Assembly: GCA_036877525.1 (NCBI GenBank)
Contig: JAZGTH010000099.1
Coordinates: forward strand, 1 to 64,000
Reading direction: 5' to 3'
From: Chromobotia macracanthus
Taxonomy: Eukaryota; Chordata; Actinopteri; Cypriniformes; Botiidae
DNA: 64,000 nucleotides
In this document: positions 24,537 to 36,879 of the stretch, piece after piece
Layout: every line of letters starts with the position of its first letter
How positions within the stretch are numbered: the stretch's first letter is position 1
Translations under genes and position numbers: made by a program
Notes under the pieces: generated by a model
Database searches by the model: none
The model's input: the letters and a program-made list of their open reading frames with translations, nothing else
What the model was told of the DNA's origin: nothing

Positions 24537-25110
24537 ACCCACCGTTTCACCGAAGAGATTTCGGATATAAATGTTTCTCTGGTTTTGGTGTTATAAATGA
24601 TTTATTGCTCGGATGTTTTTCATTACAAAAACGCACGTTCGTTTGTTTTTTGAGGGCCCAAATGTGTTGCAAGTAATGCCTAACCCCTACTGCACCGTGT
24701 GTGTTCATTTCTCACCAGTTAAACACAGAAGTCATATTTCGGGTGTGAGTTACCCCGTCTGACAAATGTCACTTTCGTATTCATAATTTAACAGAAATCT
24801 TACAATGAACCATATAAATGTGCAATAATATCGTGTATTCTGTTTTTGGTACGTTTCTTTGTAAAGCTGTTTTGAAGCGACGCAACATTGTAAAACGCGC
24901 TATATAAATAAAATGGTATTATTTCTGATTTTAGATGGCCCGGTTTTATTTTACAACGTTTGTTTTCGCGTTTACCAGCATGGAAATTATTCACCATTTG
25001 ATTTTCTGGCATGCAGAATAGTTCTACGAGGCTGCCAATAGAACATAAATATGGCTGATAATGGCCAACGTGTGTGAAACATTACAAAACTGCATGAAGA
25101 ACCTTTAAAA
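24537..25110. other. H4-H2B spacer
   Basis: No gene. Contains the fish dispersed motif AAAGCTGTTTTGAAGCG / TATATAAATAAAATGG near 24863-24915, intact here but interrupted by the homopolymer block in the left arm. About 48 bases near 24765-24810 are missing from the left arm. Confidence 0.55.
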
Positions 25111-25351
25111 AGTGCGGGAAACGAAACAAAGGACGCAGAATTGTGCGGGGGATGGTAACGGCTGTCGGCGGAAGCGCTTTCATTGGCTCCCTTCTCGACC
25201 AACAGGACAATAGTTAGGGGTTGGACAAACAGAAGCACACAATCGGAGAGGGCGTTTCGTTTCGTTTAAAATTACCATAGAAATGTGAATAAATACCGCC
25301 ACAGGATAACGTTGTGTTATTCAATAGTGAAGGTGTAATCTCATTATCAGC
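25111..25351 (+). promoter_or_regulatory. Promoter of right H2B
   Basis: Inverted CCAAT at 25182-25186, repeated CGTTTCGTTTCG just before 25266, and TATA-like ATAAATA at 25289-25295, 57 bp before the ATG. Confidence 0.6.
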
Positions 25352-25726
25352 ATGCCTGAACCAGCGAAGTCCGCGCCTAAGAAAGGCTCCAAGAAGGCCG
25401 TCACTAAAACCGCCGGTAAAGGCGGAAAGAAGCGCAAGAGATCCAGGAAGGAGAGTTACGCGATCTACGTGTACAAAGTGCTGAAGCAGGTCCATCCCGA
25501 CACCGGGATCTCCTCGAAGGCGATGGGCATCATGAACTCTTTCGTCAACGACATCTTTGAGCGCATCGCCGGTGAGGCGTCTCGTCTCGCTCATTACAAC
25601 AAGCGCTCCACCATCACCTCGAGAGAGATCCAGACCGCCGTGCGCCTGCTGCTGCCCGGTGAGCTCGCCAAGCACGCCGTGTCTGAGGGAACCAAAGCGG
25701 TCACCAAGTACACCAGCTCCAAATAA
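25352..25726 (+). CDS. Histone H2B (right copy)
   Basis: 124 residues identical to the other two H2B copies. Last gene of the inner right block before the repeat-rich segment. AATAAA overlaps its stop codon (CCAAATAAAGCG). Confidence 0.97.
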   Translation: MPEPAKSAPKKGSKKAVTKTAGKGGKKRKRSRKESYAIYVYKVLKQVHPDTGISSKAMGIMNSFVNDIFERIAGEASRLAHYNKRSTITSREIQTAVRLLLPGELAKHAVSEGTKAVTKYTSSK

Positions 25727-25749
25727 AGCGCCGCTTCATCTGACACAAA

Positions 25750-25765
25750 GGCTCTTTTAAGAGCC
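25750..25765 (+). terminator. Histone 3' stem-loop of right H2B
   Basis: GGCTCTTTTAAGAGCC then ACCCATCCTGTCGAAAAGAGC, the last part being a good U7-type purine element. Confidence 0.95.
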
Positions 25766-26332
25766 ACCCATCCTGTCGAAAAGAGCTTCTGATACCTGCT
25801 GGATGTTTGTGCTCGTTACAACTGACCAAAGTATCGTTAAATATGCCTGTCCGTGCGCAGTTGTGCTGTTTATTATCATCTGCTTCAATAAGCGGTATAA
25901 TCTGTCTTGTTTTTAGTCTGACGCTTGAAAACCAATATGTGATCATGCGTATTTGTGTAAAGGCGTATTCTGCCTTTGTGTATTTTTTGTATTTGCACTT
26001 GTGCTATTGTGAAAAGCGTTATATAAAGTTTAAACAGAAGTAAAGGCTAAAATTGGAAACGGTAGAAAAATACGTTTTAAAAAGCTCAAACAGTCTTTCA
26101 ATAAATATTCTGTTTACACATTAGATCACATGCATTAGATGTTGTTTAAGAGCTGAGATGGAGCATTACAGAATGACACTGCTGACCTTGTCAAAACGTG
26201 CACGCATACAAAAGATATTTAACGGTGAAATAAAATGATTTCTTTGAGAATGAGAAAAATGAAAATTTATGAAAAAAGAACTAAAATGAATACAAATGAT
26301 AAACAGTGATAACTAACACAATTAAGCTGATG
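25766..26332. other. Spacer beyond right H2B
   Basis: No gene; mirror of 13721-14262. Contains a fish dispersed motif (GCGTTATATAAAGTTTAAAC) near 26017. Confidence 0.5.
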
Positions 26333-26545
26333 TCAACAGGGTTGCAAGGAGCCAAAACTCCAGCGATATAAATAGAGGAAAAAACCTTGTGAGAAACCAG
26401 GTGTGAGGGCCAGTTCACCTCTGGCACGCTGAAGCTGCGGTCCGTAACTACGACTGGTTAAAAGAAAGTATCCGTATCTGTGATTTCCAGGGGCTACATT
26501 GTGTTCACCCTTGAATTCTAGAAATCTCACCCTCACTATCGCTCT
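26333..26545 (+). repeat. Teleost interspersed repeat (right copy)
   Basis: Mirror of 13497-13720, reading GCAAGGAGCCAAAACTCC, AAACCTTGTGAGAAACCAG and CTCTGGCACGC in order. Confidence 0.55.
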
Positions 26546-28187
26546 GTGCCTTTACCCTGGTGATCAGACAGCACGCAAAACTAAAAGTCTCCTCGCCCTC
26601 ATGAGTTTGCTTTATTGTTTGGTGGAAATATATGGCTACGTTTAGAGCATCAGTTTCAGCATGCAAATCTGGGTTTGTATCATGAGATCGACCACATTTA
26701 AAGATGGGCTGATTAAAAAAAATCTCATTTAATCTAATATGTAATGTTAAGATAATGGTCTTGTTTTTCTTTCTACTTTTCAGCAGTCATTTGCATTTAC
26801 ATTCGTTTCCAAGCAATTTGTGTTTTGTGTAAGCACTGCTTAGCAAACATTATGTGTACAACATTGTGTTAGCAGTGCAAAGGTCACGGGTTTTTACAAA
26901 CGTATAAATTGGAATTTACAAATGTACCATGATGCTGTCTTTTGATTGCGGTGCACCCACACAGCATTAATGTGCAGGTTAAATGGGGTTTTTTTTGTTG
27001 ATGTTTTTAACCTTTTCTGTTTTACTTTTAGAAGTTCTTAACTGACAACACTCACAAGGTGTACTATATTGCATACCATCGGTGCTGTTAGCAGTTGTAT
27101 TGTTGCTGTCATATACAACAAAGTCAGACACAAACACACACAGGCCTCTCTTTTGCCTCTCTACCATTTCAGTTTTTAAAGTAGTAAGTTTACATTGTAA
27201 ACGAGCTACGAACGCTCAACCATCCTCAGCACGTGGATGTGATATAGCATCCAGATCTTCTTTCTGTTTACCTGACAGCTAAGATTATAAACCATTATTT
27301 TAAACTTACCATTGCAAACCAGGGTGAGGTAAGGAGACTGTGTTGAACACTGACTTGCTCAATAACGCTTTTTTTGTTTGTTTGTTTTTAACAAAAATAA
27401 AGTTACTGATTGCAGCTTTAATAAGTTATTACATTTTTTTATTATTATTTGTAAGATTGCATTGTTGACATGAGTTGTGAAAAGATTTCTTCTACCCCAT
27501 TTTCCTGAAATGTCCAGCACTGGGCTGCAATCTCAACTGTTGAATCAATGCAGTTCAATCTAAGAAAAGGAAAAGAGAGGTCAATAATTCACCATCACCT
27601 ATTGTTTCTCAGAGACAGTGTACATTTTGATGGCCTTCTTTTCAGGTTGTTATTAGGGGATCCACCTCATTGTTGTTGGTTTTTGTTATAATTGTACACC
27701 CCCAGAAGAATTGCGTGGCAGGGCTCCGTGAACCATGCTGCAGGATTATGATATACCCTGCCAAGAACTTCTCTGTGACCTCGCAGTCATGGTGTTCATT
27801 AATAAATAACAAATTAATAAATAATCATTAATAAATAAAATAGTCACTGGGATGACACTAAAAAATAAGGTTGCGATTATCACAAGCTCAAGGTATTTTC
27901 ATATTTTAACCTGACGTTAAAAACATCAGTTAGCTCTTAAGCGTCTTTAAAAGGCAGTCGCTAACAAGTTGCTGATAGAATACGTTAATTATAACTACCA
28001 ATGCGTCTGACACCTTATAATTACACAAAGACATTACCAAAACCATTGTCTGTTGATAACGCTATGCTCAGCATGGGTTCAGGTAAGGGGTCGTTTTCCT
28101 TTACAAATGACAACATGCTTGTTGGATATTTACACAGAAATTGTAATGAAGTCTGATGAGGGCCTTTTTAGTAACAGATCGTCTCGG
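26546..28187. other. Gene-free spacer (right copy)
   Basis: Mirror of 11816-13496 with minor differences; nothing recognised. Confidence 0.5.
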
Positions 28188-28401
28188 TACGTTAGATGGT
28201 TTGCGTCTGGCTTGACGCTATGGGGAACGCCTTCGGTGTGACCGGTGTCTGAATTCATGTCTAATGAATTAGATGGTAGTGCCTATTGTGAGTCAGGTGC
28301 GCACACAAGTATAATAGGGCACCTGTAGAGCAAGGCATCAACTACTTTGGGTCGATGCCCAAACGTGAGGCCCTGTAGTAACCAGACTGGACACTCAGAG
28401 A

Positions 28402-28478
28402 GGAGTTCGCCATGGGACTCAAACCCCGCTCTTCTGTGTCAGTGGCAAAGCACTATTCCAATGCACTAACGGGCTAGC
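28402..28478 (-). other. tRNA-like cassette (mirror of 11613-11690)
   Basis: Same A and B box arrangement on the - strand. Mirrors of the other two cassettes lie at about 29061-29118 and 29160-29222. Confidence 0.38.
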
Positions 28479-29520
28479 CGTGTAAAGGCTTGGCAATAAC
28501 GGCCCAACAAGCCTGCTCTATGCTCACCCGTGCCTCAGGTGAAGGTGAAGCTCTCATGGGGATGGAGGACCTCCTGTAGTGGAGGTACAACTGCACACCG
28601 CCCGGAAGATAGCAGTTGGACAGGAGCCAGCTGATCGCTAGCTGCCACCGTCTAACACACTATTTCCTTTGCCAGCCGGGAGGTGGAAGGCTGAGGACCC
28701 TATATTTCCACCACAGAGGGAGGCTGCCACTCTGCCAACCATTTTTGACAAAAAATATCCCCATATAAATACCAAGAGGGCAGAACCCCTGAGAGCTGAA
28801 AAATAGCACCAGGGGACCCCACCCTCGACGCGCTCTCCTGGCCAGGAGAGCCTCTTGACTTGCTATCCAAGGTGGGCCAAAATGGCTCACAGGTAATACA
28901 ACGAGGAGGGCTGAAACATTGACAGCAAGCACCGCCTCGAGGGGAGTAAAGAAATCTAAAAGAGGTTTGACAGGATGGTTGGGCCCACATCAAAGCCAAC
29001 CCTGAGAACCAAAACACATGGTCTTTTCCTGATCTGTGACAGCCTGACTAGAATGGTTCAAAGTGGGGCTCGAACTTAGGTCTCTCGGTTCTAGTAATGC
29101 CTACCATGACAAGCTCTGACAGGGAACCTCACAGACCTCTGTACTTTACCGAAAGTGAGACTGGGGCTCAACCTTTCCACTGCTAGCTAAGAAGGAGCCC
29201 ACCAGCAGTGAGCTACAGCTCCTCAGCCAGGGGATCTTGAAAACAGGCCGCCTGCCTACCTAACGCCAATGTCCGGGGCGACAGCCCGGCTCACACTAAA
29301 CAGTAACACTGGGCTAGATGGGCACTAGCCGGACCATCAGAACAGGTGGAAACAGGGGCATGCCAGACGAAGACCTGAACCTGCGCGGTATAAGCCTGAG
29401 GACGGCCCTGGACTGTATGTACTCCACTCTGAAACTTCTCAACCTGCACAGATGTGCCAAAAAGTGTCAGAGGGTGAGACTGGCGAGAGAAGGAGAAAGT
29501 TTCTTTCCCTCTCCCTTACG

Positions 29521-29754
29521 TCAGCCAGACTTATTCACAGATGTCTTTGTTGCCACCATAGCTGACATAGAATGACCTATGGCCGTCATGGAGCGGTGCA
29601 GCTCAGCCACCACGCCAGGGGAAATCCCCTCCCCTTGATCCAGGTCCTTAAGCAGGTCGGCTTGGTACGCCTGCAATACAGAGATTGCATGCCTTGCAGC
29701 ACCAGCATGACCCGCTGTCGCATATGTTCTGACACTCGGACGCGAAGAGACCAA
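29521..29754 (-). pseudogene. DIRS-type Gag-like fragment (right copy)
   Basis: 77 codons with VLQAYQADLLKDLDQGEGIS as in the left copy and three substitutions visible (GVVAEL, ATKTSVNKSG). Isolated fragment without a start context. Confidence 0.55.
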
Positions 29755-30695
29755 AACGACAGAGAAGGAGAAAGGACAGGCTCACGGGAGCTTCACAGTT
29801 CAGCCGCTCGTCAAGCCGGTCACAAGCGATAGCCGGCTTCTCGTGCCAGCGAAACATGAACCGGCCACAGCTCCACCCACGATCTCGCCCCCCAGCCACA
29901 TCCTGTGTTGTTTGCTCGCTGGCAGCAGGATGATATTTGACAGATCAGAGAACACTGACGAAAGCTTCTCTGACTCAGCAGACCATGCACCCCTTCAGTG
30001 GGGAAGCGAGAACGCCTCCTGCGGACCCCCCGAAAGAGCCTCTGCTGAGCCTCAGCAATGGTGAGAGCTGATCCGCGAGGCGTCCGCCCAGGCTCACCTG
30101 GACAGACAGCCAGACAAGAGTGAAAACTTCTCCAGTGAGAAGCCTTCGCAATATGCGCCCACAGCTCCCTCGAGAGCTGAGAGCTACTGTTCTTCAACCC
30201 GGCAAACAACACAGAATTCGCGCATCCTCAGGTGTCAGAAATCCCTGACACGGAGGCAAGCATTTTCTGAAGTTATTCGCAACTAGGTCTATTAGCGCTT
30301 CGACACGCAAACAGCAGACAAACAGCTCCTTTAGACAAAAAAGCTGATGTCATGCTCTACAGGTGCTCTACTTGCGTGCGCACCTGACGTGCATTTGGCA
30401 CTGCCGTGGGTCAGTTTCATTAGCGTGATTAGACATGAATTCAGACACCGGTCACACCGAAGGCATTCCCCATAGTGTCAAGCCAGACGCAGTGTCGAGT
30501 TTCCTCGAAAGGGAACATTTTGTTACCTTTTGAGTATGGTTCACTTCACCTGCATTCAACACAGAAACAGAAAAGCTGTATGGTGGAATCTTACATGGGA
30601 TCAGAGGTCAAAAAAGAACTTGGAAAAACAGTAAGATGATTTTCGAGAAGTAGCAGTTTCAGTTGTGTGGGTAATGAAAAGAATACTAAACAGAC

Positions 30696-31183
30696 TGTTA
30701 GATTATTTAGTTCCCCACACTAATGAATAGAACTAATGTCAACATGTACCGCACCCCATACATGACCAATCATCTGTCCTAGGCTCGCATCTTCTTCCAT
30801 ATATGGTTATAAAATATCTAGAGACAATCACGTTTCTTCTCATCTTGTCCTTATCTTCATGGAACATCTTCTGGGGCACGGTGCACTTACACGTACATAT
30901 TTCTCACAGCAAAATACAGAATACTTATCTATTTCTCACAGTCAAAATAAAACACTATCTGTCCTTAAGGGACTATATGTCACTTATGACTATTAATACA
31001 CATGAGTGCGGGAACCAAATAATCTAACACTGCTTCTGATGAGGAAATAAACGAGCTTGAGTCAACCACACTCTAGTGTCTCTTGCTCCCAGAGCTCTGC
31101 TGAAGGTACCTTACGACATCCAATTAATCTGGTAGTGAAGAAAAGGTTTATCCAAACACAGCAAACTAAATTATAATCTTACA
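30696..31183 (+). repeat. 5' LTR of right provirus (488 bp)
   Basis: TGTTAGATTATTTAG to AATCTTACA. It has 30 bases near 30937-30970 (CTCACAGTCAAAATAAAACA region) not present in the left copy; the preceding TTTCTCACAG motif is repeated, so a slippage or deletion between repeats is likely. The inverted copy of the LTR start ends at about 31029. Confidence 0.9.
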
Positions 31184-31185
31184 AC

Positions 31186-31203
31186 TGGGGACTCATCCGC
31201 GTT
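31186..31203 (+). other. Primer-binding site of right provirus
   Basis: TGGGGACTCATCCGCGTT, two bases after the 5' LTR, tRNA-Pro-like, identical to the left copy. Confidence 0.7.
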
Positions 31204-31551
31204 ACTCTCCAGCGACTTGGGACAGAGAATGCACTGTGTTTGAGGTTTATCCCAACAGTCCAGCCACAGGTGGACTGGCCACAGGTTGTTTCCTTATTCT
31301 GTGTTCTTGCTGTTGGATGTTTATACGGGGTCATTAGATTCACTACTTCTGACTCACATACTGTTCTGTAGTGTGCACTCCGTGGTGTAAAGCGCGGGCC
31401 AACATTCACCCTAGTACTCGAGAGGCACACAGCACGTTTTACCCGCTTGTGGCGTCAACGGGTCTAAAAAAAAAAAGTATTGGATTTTGTGGGGAGTCTT
31501 CAGTTTTATGTTTGTTTTGTCCAGTAATTGTATTTTGTTGATTTGCTGAGT

Positions 31552-32993
31552 ATGGGGCAAGAAAAATCTTGTCCAATACCAGGCTAAACGCTTGTAGATT
31601 TTATGTTCAGGAATAATATGGGTTATTGGACACAACCATTTGTTGATAATTTGGCCGGATGGTCCGAAAGCCCTGGACCGCAAATTGAAACATACCCCAG
31701 AAAAGGTTCTTTTAAGAAAGATGATCCATGAAATCCATGGTCAAAGGTGGTTGGGGTGACCCTGAATGGGACTATAAATATACGACAGAATCATATGAAA
31801 TTTGGAAAAAATGAAAGAAATATGGGATTAGGGTCCCGAAAAACCTGAAAAATCTAATAAAAAGATGCCTGCAAAACAGCCGCAATCATATGAAACAGCT
31901 GTCAAAATGGTAGAAGATTTACCTGAATGTAATGTACAATCTAGCACATCACTATATCCCTCTCTCGCTGAATTTGATCAAGAAGTGCATACTTCATTTC
32001 CTGTTTTTAACACGACCAAAGAAAATAAGGCAGGAAGTGTATCTCAGCCAGCTATGACATTTTTGAAAGAGGGTCCAAAAATTGTTATTAAACCAGCAAC
32101 AATGACAGACATTGATACAATATGCAAATATTTACCAAACCCAAATAATTCTACCAAATCTGTCGATGTTTTGTGATCGCATACACAATATGCCCAGTTG
32201 ACAGGGGCAGACTATCGTGCTATATTGTTGCGAGTATTGGGAGATGATGTTACTGAAAATTCTCTTATGGAGGAAATACCAGCTCTGAATTTTAACAATA
32301 CTGAGGTACAGGGCGGAGGTATAGCAAGGGATCCTCACAAATTTTGGTGGGCTGAATCTGATAATGTCACTGCATTTTTTTCAGCAGGTAAAAACGTTCT
32401 TAGATACGCGTGCCTGCGTATGTAGAGATTTAACACATGCAACAAATACAAAGCAGAACAAGGGAGAGAGTGCTTCTGTTTTTGTTAACCGTTTGAAACG
32501 TGTGTGGGGGGAGGACGCTCGCATCCCATTAAACGCTGAAATGGCACCATTATTTATAAATACGTGCTTGAACAACATGAAACCTGATCTGACACAGTTA
32601 CTTTGTGTGACTACTGTAAATTTAATGCAGCAAAGTGTAGAAGACTTCTGCAAACGCATAAGAGAACTAGATGCATTTGGGGGTTCATCTCTTTCTTGCC
32701 TAAGCCAAAACAGGAAGTTATGTTGGTGGAACCCGCAGAAGCGAATGGCTGCGATGTCATTTACTGAAGAAAACAGGAAACAGGGAGGAGGAGGCCCTAA
32801 ATATTGTGGTGGCCCTCCCCGGGGGGTAATTCGTAGAGGTGATGTGTGCAACTATTGTGGGCGTGTAGGTCACTGGGTTAAAGAGTGTTGCAAGAGAGAA
32901 AAAGATGAGAGAGACAGAGGATTTAAACAGCAGGGAAACAGACAGACATATAACAGGGAACAAGGTAAAAAATATAACAAACAAGAATATTAG
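31552..32993 (+). pseudogene. gag remnant (right copy)
   Basis: MGQ start at 31552 followed by an early stop, then pieces at 31865-32176, 32198-32425 and 32364-32993. The zinc knuckle lies near the end. It has GGGG where the left copy has GG before PKYCGG, a six-base difference. Confidence 0.87.
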
Positions 32994-33059
32994 ACCTCAT
33001 GGAAATATAATAGCGAATAGGGGTGCCCACAGAGCAATGTCAGTCCAGGTGAACAGTCA

Positions 33060-33398
33060 ATGATTTGCTTTTCTTTTAATAATCACCCTGATGAACTACC
33101 AATTATACACTTAACAGTAAATGGGGTACATTATTCGTTTCTTATGGATACAGGAGCGACATGCTCATCAATTTCTGATAAATTATATGAAGAGCCAATC
33201 ACAAATCGCACAATGCGCTCTGTAGGGGTTTCAGGGACTGACGTTATTTGTCACATGACACCTGCCATTGAGGTGAGGGTGCCTGATCATCCAATTTTAT
33301 TTCAGGAATTTGTGATCATTCCAAATTCTCCCCTTAATCTTTTAGGAAGAGATCTCATGCACAAACTTGGCAACAAATATCAAGAACAATATTGTTGA
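33060..33398 (+). pseudogene. Protease remnant (right copy)
   Basis: Same 112-codon frame and DTGAT active-site motif as the left copy; no new lesion. Confidence 0.85.
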
Positions 33399-34951
33399 AG
33401 TAGACCCAAAACTGTGGTCGCAATACAAGGATGAAACTGGACTTGTTGAAGTACCTTCCTACAAAGCTAAACTGAAAACACGCAAGCCAGTATACATTAA
33501 ACAATATCCGCTATCACCTGAAAAGGTGGAAGGTATTCAACCAATCATTGATAGTTTCTTGAAGCAGGGGGTTATTGTCCCCATCCACTCACCATACAAT
33601 ATGCCAGTCAATCCAGTTAAGAAAGCTGATGGTAACACCTGGCGTTTGACACAAGATTTAAGGGCAATTAATTAATTGATAATTCCTCTGGCACCAATTG
33701 TGCCTGACGTGCCAACGATTTTGAATTACATACCGTACAACCACACACATTTCACAGTGGTGGATCTGTGTGCAGCCTTCTTTTCCATACCTGTGCATGC
33801 GGACACGCAGCCTCTGTTCGCATTCACATTTAAAGGTACGCAATACACCTGGACTAGATTGGCTCAGGGTTTCATTGACAGCCCGGCTGTCTTCTCTGCT
33901 GTGGTGAAACATGTCCTGGACACAATAACCAATATGCCATCCACAGTCTGTCTTACAGTATGCAGATGACTTACTGATTTCAGCGGAGACGGAGTCTAAC
34001 TGCTTACAGGCCTCGGTTGTTGTCTGTAACATACTTGCAAAAGCAGGATTTAAAGTCTCGAATGACAAGCTGCAATGGGTACAGCCCAAGGTCCATTACC
34101 TGGGACATATTATCTCTGAAGGACAAAAGACCATTTCAACTGAACGGGTGCAGCTGATAAAGACTGTGAAAACTCCGGACAATGTTACACAGCTGCAAAG
34201 TTTTCTCAGTCTGGTGAATTACTGTCATGCATGGATACCTGATTGTGCATACCATGACAAGGTATTGTGCTCCATGATAAAGCATGGCATGGGTCCAAGG
34301 GACTCATTGGCCTGGACTGCTGAGGCAGAACAACATTTTGAAGAATTAAAGACTGCCATTACTTCCGCACCTGCACTGGGGCTCCCAGACTATACAAAAC
34401 CGCTTCACTTATACGCAGGGGAGGCCATGGGTGTTGCAATAGGGGTCTTGACACAAGATCATGGCAGAAATCCCCGCCCAGTCTCATATCTGTCCAGGCA
34501 ATTAGACCCAATAGTCAATGGCATGCCTGCATGCCTGCGTGCAGTGGCTGCGGCGGCAGAGATGGTAAAGATGACTGAGAAAATTGTATTGTCACACCCT
34601 TTGACACTGTATACCACACATCAGGTAAGCGTGATATTGCACAATTTGAAAACACAACACATGACGGCTCAGAGAAGGTCAGGTTATGAAGCAGCACTTC
34701 TGACCACAGAGACTTTGACAATCAAACCAACTCGGTCTTGATTGGTTTGCCCTGCAATACAGTCGCTCTGTGGCCTATCAACATTAATAAACGAGGTAAA
34801 ACCTCACGACTGCATGACTGAAATTGAAAGTTCCACTTCAGCCAGGGTCGATCTGAAAGATACGCCCCTGGATGGGGGGTACACCTCTAAACAGATGGTT
34901 CATGTTCAAAGCCGTCTGATGGGGTGTATTTGTGCGGATATGCAATTGTGA
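33367..34951 (+). pseudogene. Reverse transcriptase and connection remnant (right copy)
   Basis: An in-frame TAA at 33673-33675, and a frameshift just upstream of YADD (33959-33970), as in the left copy. In addition an in-frame TGA at about 34739 is present here but not in the left copy. Confidence 0.9.
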
Positions 34952-35337
34952 CGTTGGAAGGTGAGAGGTTGGAGGCATACCGCCTGCAATATCATAATTC
35001 AGCACAAGCTGCAGAATTGATTGCATTGACAAGAGCATGCGAGCTCACAAAAGGCAAAAGAGCCACAATATACACAGACAGTAAGTACGCTTACAGCATA
35101 GTTCAAGATTTTGCTAAAACCTGGGCAAGACACAATTTTCAGACATCTGAGGGTAAACCAATATCACACGCAGAGTTGGTAGGAGATTTGTTACAGACAG
35201 TAATGCTGCCATCTGAGCTGGCAGTTGTGAAAGTGAAAGGTCATGCCCAAGGCAATGAACCAGAAGCTGTAGGTAATAGATGGGCAGATGAAATGGCGAA
35301 AAGGGCTGCGGAACATGGAGAGTTTTCCCCATATTAG
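34924..35337 (+). pseudogene. RNase H remnant (right copy)
   Basis: 137 codons with TDSKYAYS, KGHAQG and NRWADEMAK; one substitution near the start (CGYAIV in place of CEYAIV). Confidence 0.85.
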
Positions 35338-36574
35338 AGAAGGTCTGATAGGGAAGCAGGGACAATGATATTTGCACATTTATCGTGCGTGCCAGATACA
35401 GATCTAAAAATATTGCAGAGCCAACCAACAGAGGATGATCTGAAATACTGGGCAGAGAATGGGTGTGCCCCAGATGTAGAAGGCTTAATTAGAGACAAGA
35501 ATGGCAGAATTGCGCTGCCATAATTGTCCCTAGTGGTATTGATAAGACATTATCATGGTGTTTCACACAATAGTGTGTCTAAAGTTACACAGATGATTAA
35601 TCGCCTATATTGCATAAAGGACACAGCAAAAATGGTCATATTAATCATAGACTCATGTCTGACATGTGCCCAAACGAAAAAGTAAAACACCACATGACGC
35701 TTTGCCATTTCCAGAAGCACCTTTTCAGTGTCTCCAAATAGATTTCACTCATATTCCAGCAGTAGGAAATCTGAAGTATATGCTGACTATTGTGGATAGG
35801 TTTTCAAAGTGGCCTGAAATATTTCCATGTGCCAAAGAGGATGCAAAAACGGTAGTTAGGATATTATCTAGAGAAGGAATTCCTTGTTTCGGTATACCCA
35901 CAACAATTGAGAGTAATAATGGCACACCATTCACATCAAAAGTGACCAAACTGTTGGCTAAGACTAGATTGGCACTATAACATTCCGTACCACCCTTATG
36001 GTGGTCCGGTGTGGTTGAGAGAACGAATTGTACAATAAAAGATAAAATAATGAAGGTTTGTATGGAGACAGGAAAAAAGTGGCCTGACATATTACCAGCC
36101 GAGTTGGCCAAAATGAGAATGACCCCATCCTCAATGACTAAATATTCTCCATTTGAGGTATTGATGGGTAGGCCTTTCCCGACCCCCTGGGTCAAAGGCC
36201 GCGCAGGCGTTTCTTCCCTAGGTGACATGGAGGTGATCCTGGATGACCATGTGATTTCCCTAATTGATAAACTGAATTCTGGATGTGCTGATGTTTCTCT
36301 TTCTCTTCCTATTCCATCAGATAAGCCTACCCTTAACTTTGTTCCAGGACAACAGGTGCTAATTTGAAGTCTGAAACCAGTAGCTGTTGGAGAACCAAAA
36401 TATCTGGAGCCGGCTACAGTGATTGCAGTGTCCAGAACTGGAGTGCTGACTGATCACCAGCCACAGTGGATCCACGCATCTCGACTGAAACACCTGCCAG
36501 ACCCTGTGATACAGTTGGAGACTGAGAGGCATAGACAACCTGTCCGTGTGTCTAAGCCTTCCCAGAGTGTGTAG
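35338..36574 (+). pseudogene. Integrase remnant (right copy)
   Basis: N-terminal zinc region at about 35540-35690, core with QIDFTHI, ESNNGTPF and VVERTN, C-terminal QWIHASRLKHLPD. In-frame stops at 35978-35980 and 36365-36367. Confidence 0.87.
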
Positions 36575-36879
36575 AAGGGCACTGGAGAGAGAGCTTGTGC
36601 CAGACAAAAGATCTTAATTCTTATAGTGAGTGAGGGGGCCACTTGTCGGCTGAAGATTAGAAACATTTGCCTTTCTTCCACCACATTCATATGCAACTAA
36701 TATGTGGTGGAGACTAGCCAATTTCACTGTAAAGACAAGCAACATTAAATGTAATTGTTATGTGTGTACCCTGCTCCCACAAAGCTCTTATTCAGCTAGG
36801 TGGGAAGTAGAAGCACCACAGGATAAAATTAATATGGAATGTGTTCTAGTAGCAATGACCTGGATGTAAAAAAAAATGG

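Larger units (their letters stand above)
28195..30540 (-). mobile_element. DIRS-like relic with inverted terminal repeats (right copy)
   Basis: The two ends carry the same sequence in opposite orientation: 28203-28266 on + and 30427-30490 on -, both reading GCGTCTGGCTTGAC then TATGGGGAA and CCTTCGGTGTGACCGGTG. A second matched stretch inside (CAGGTGCGCAC, GCACCTGTAGAGCA) extends the inverted repeats to about 150 bp. The Gag-like fragment is on the - strand. This copy is more complete than the left one at its 28.2 kb end. Confidence 0.62.
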
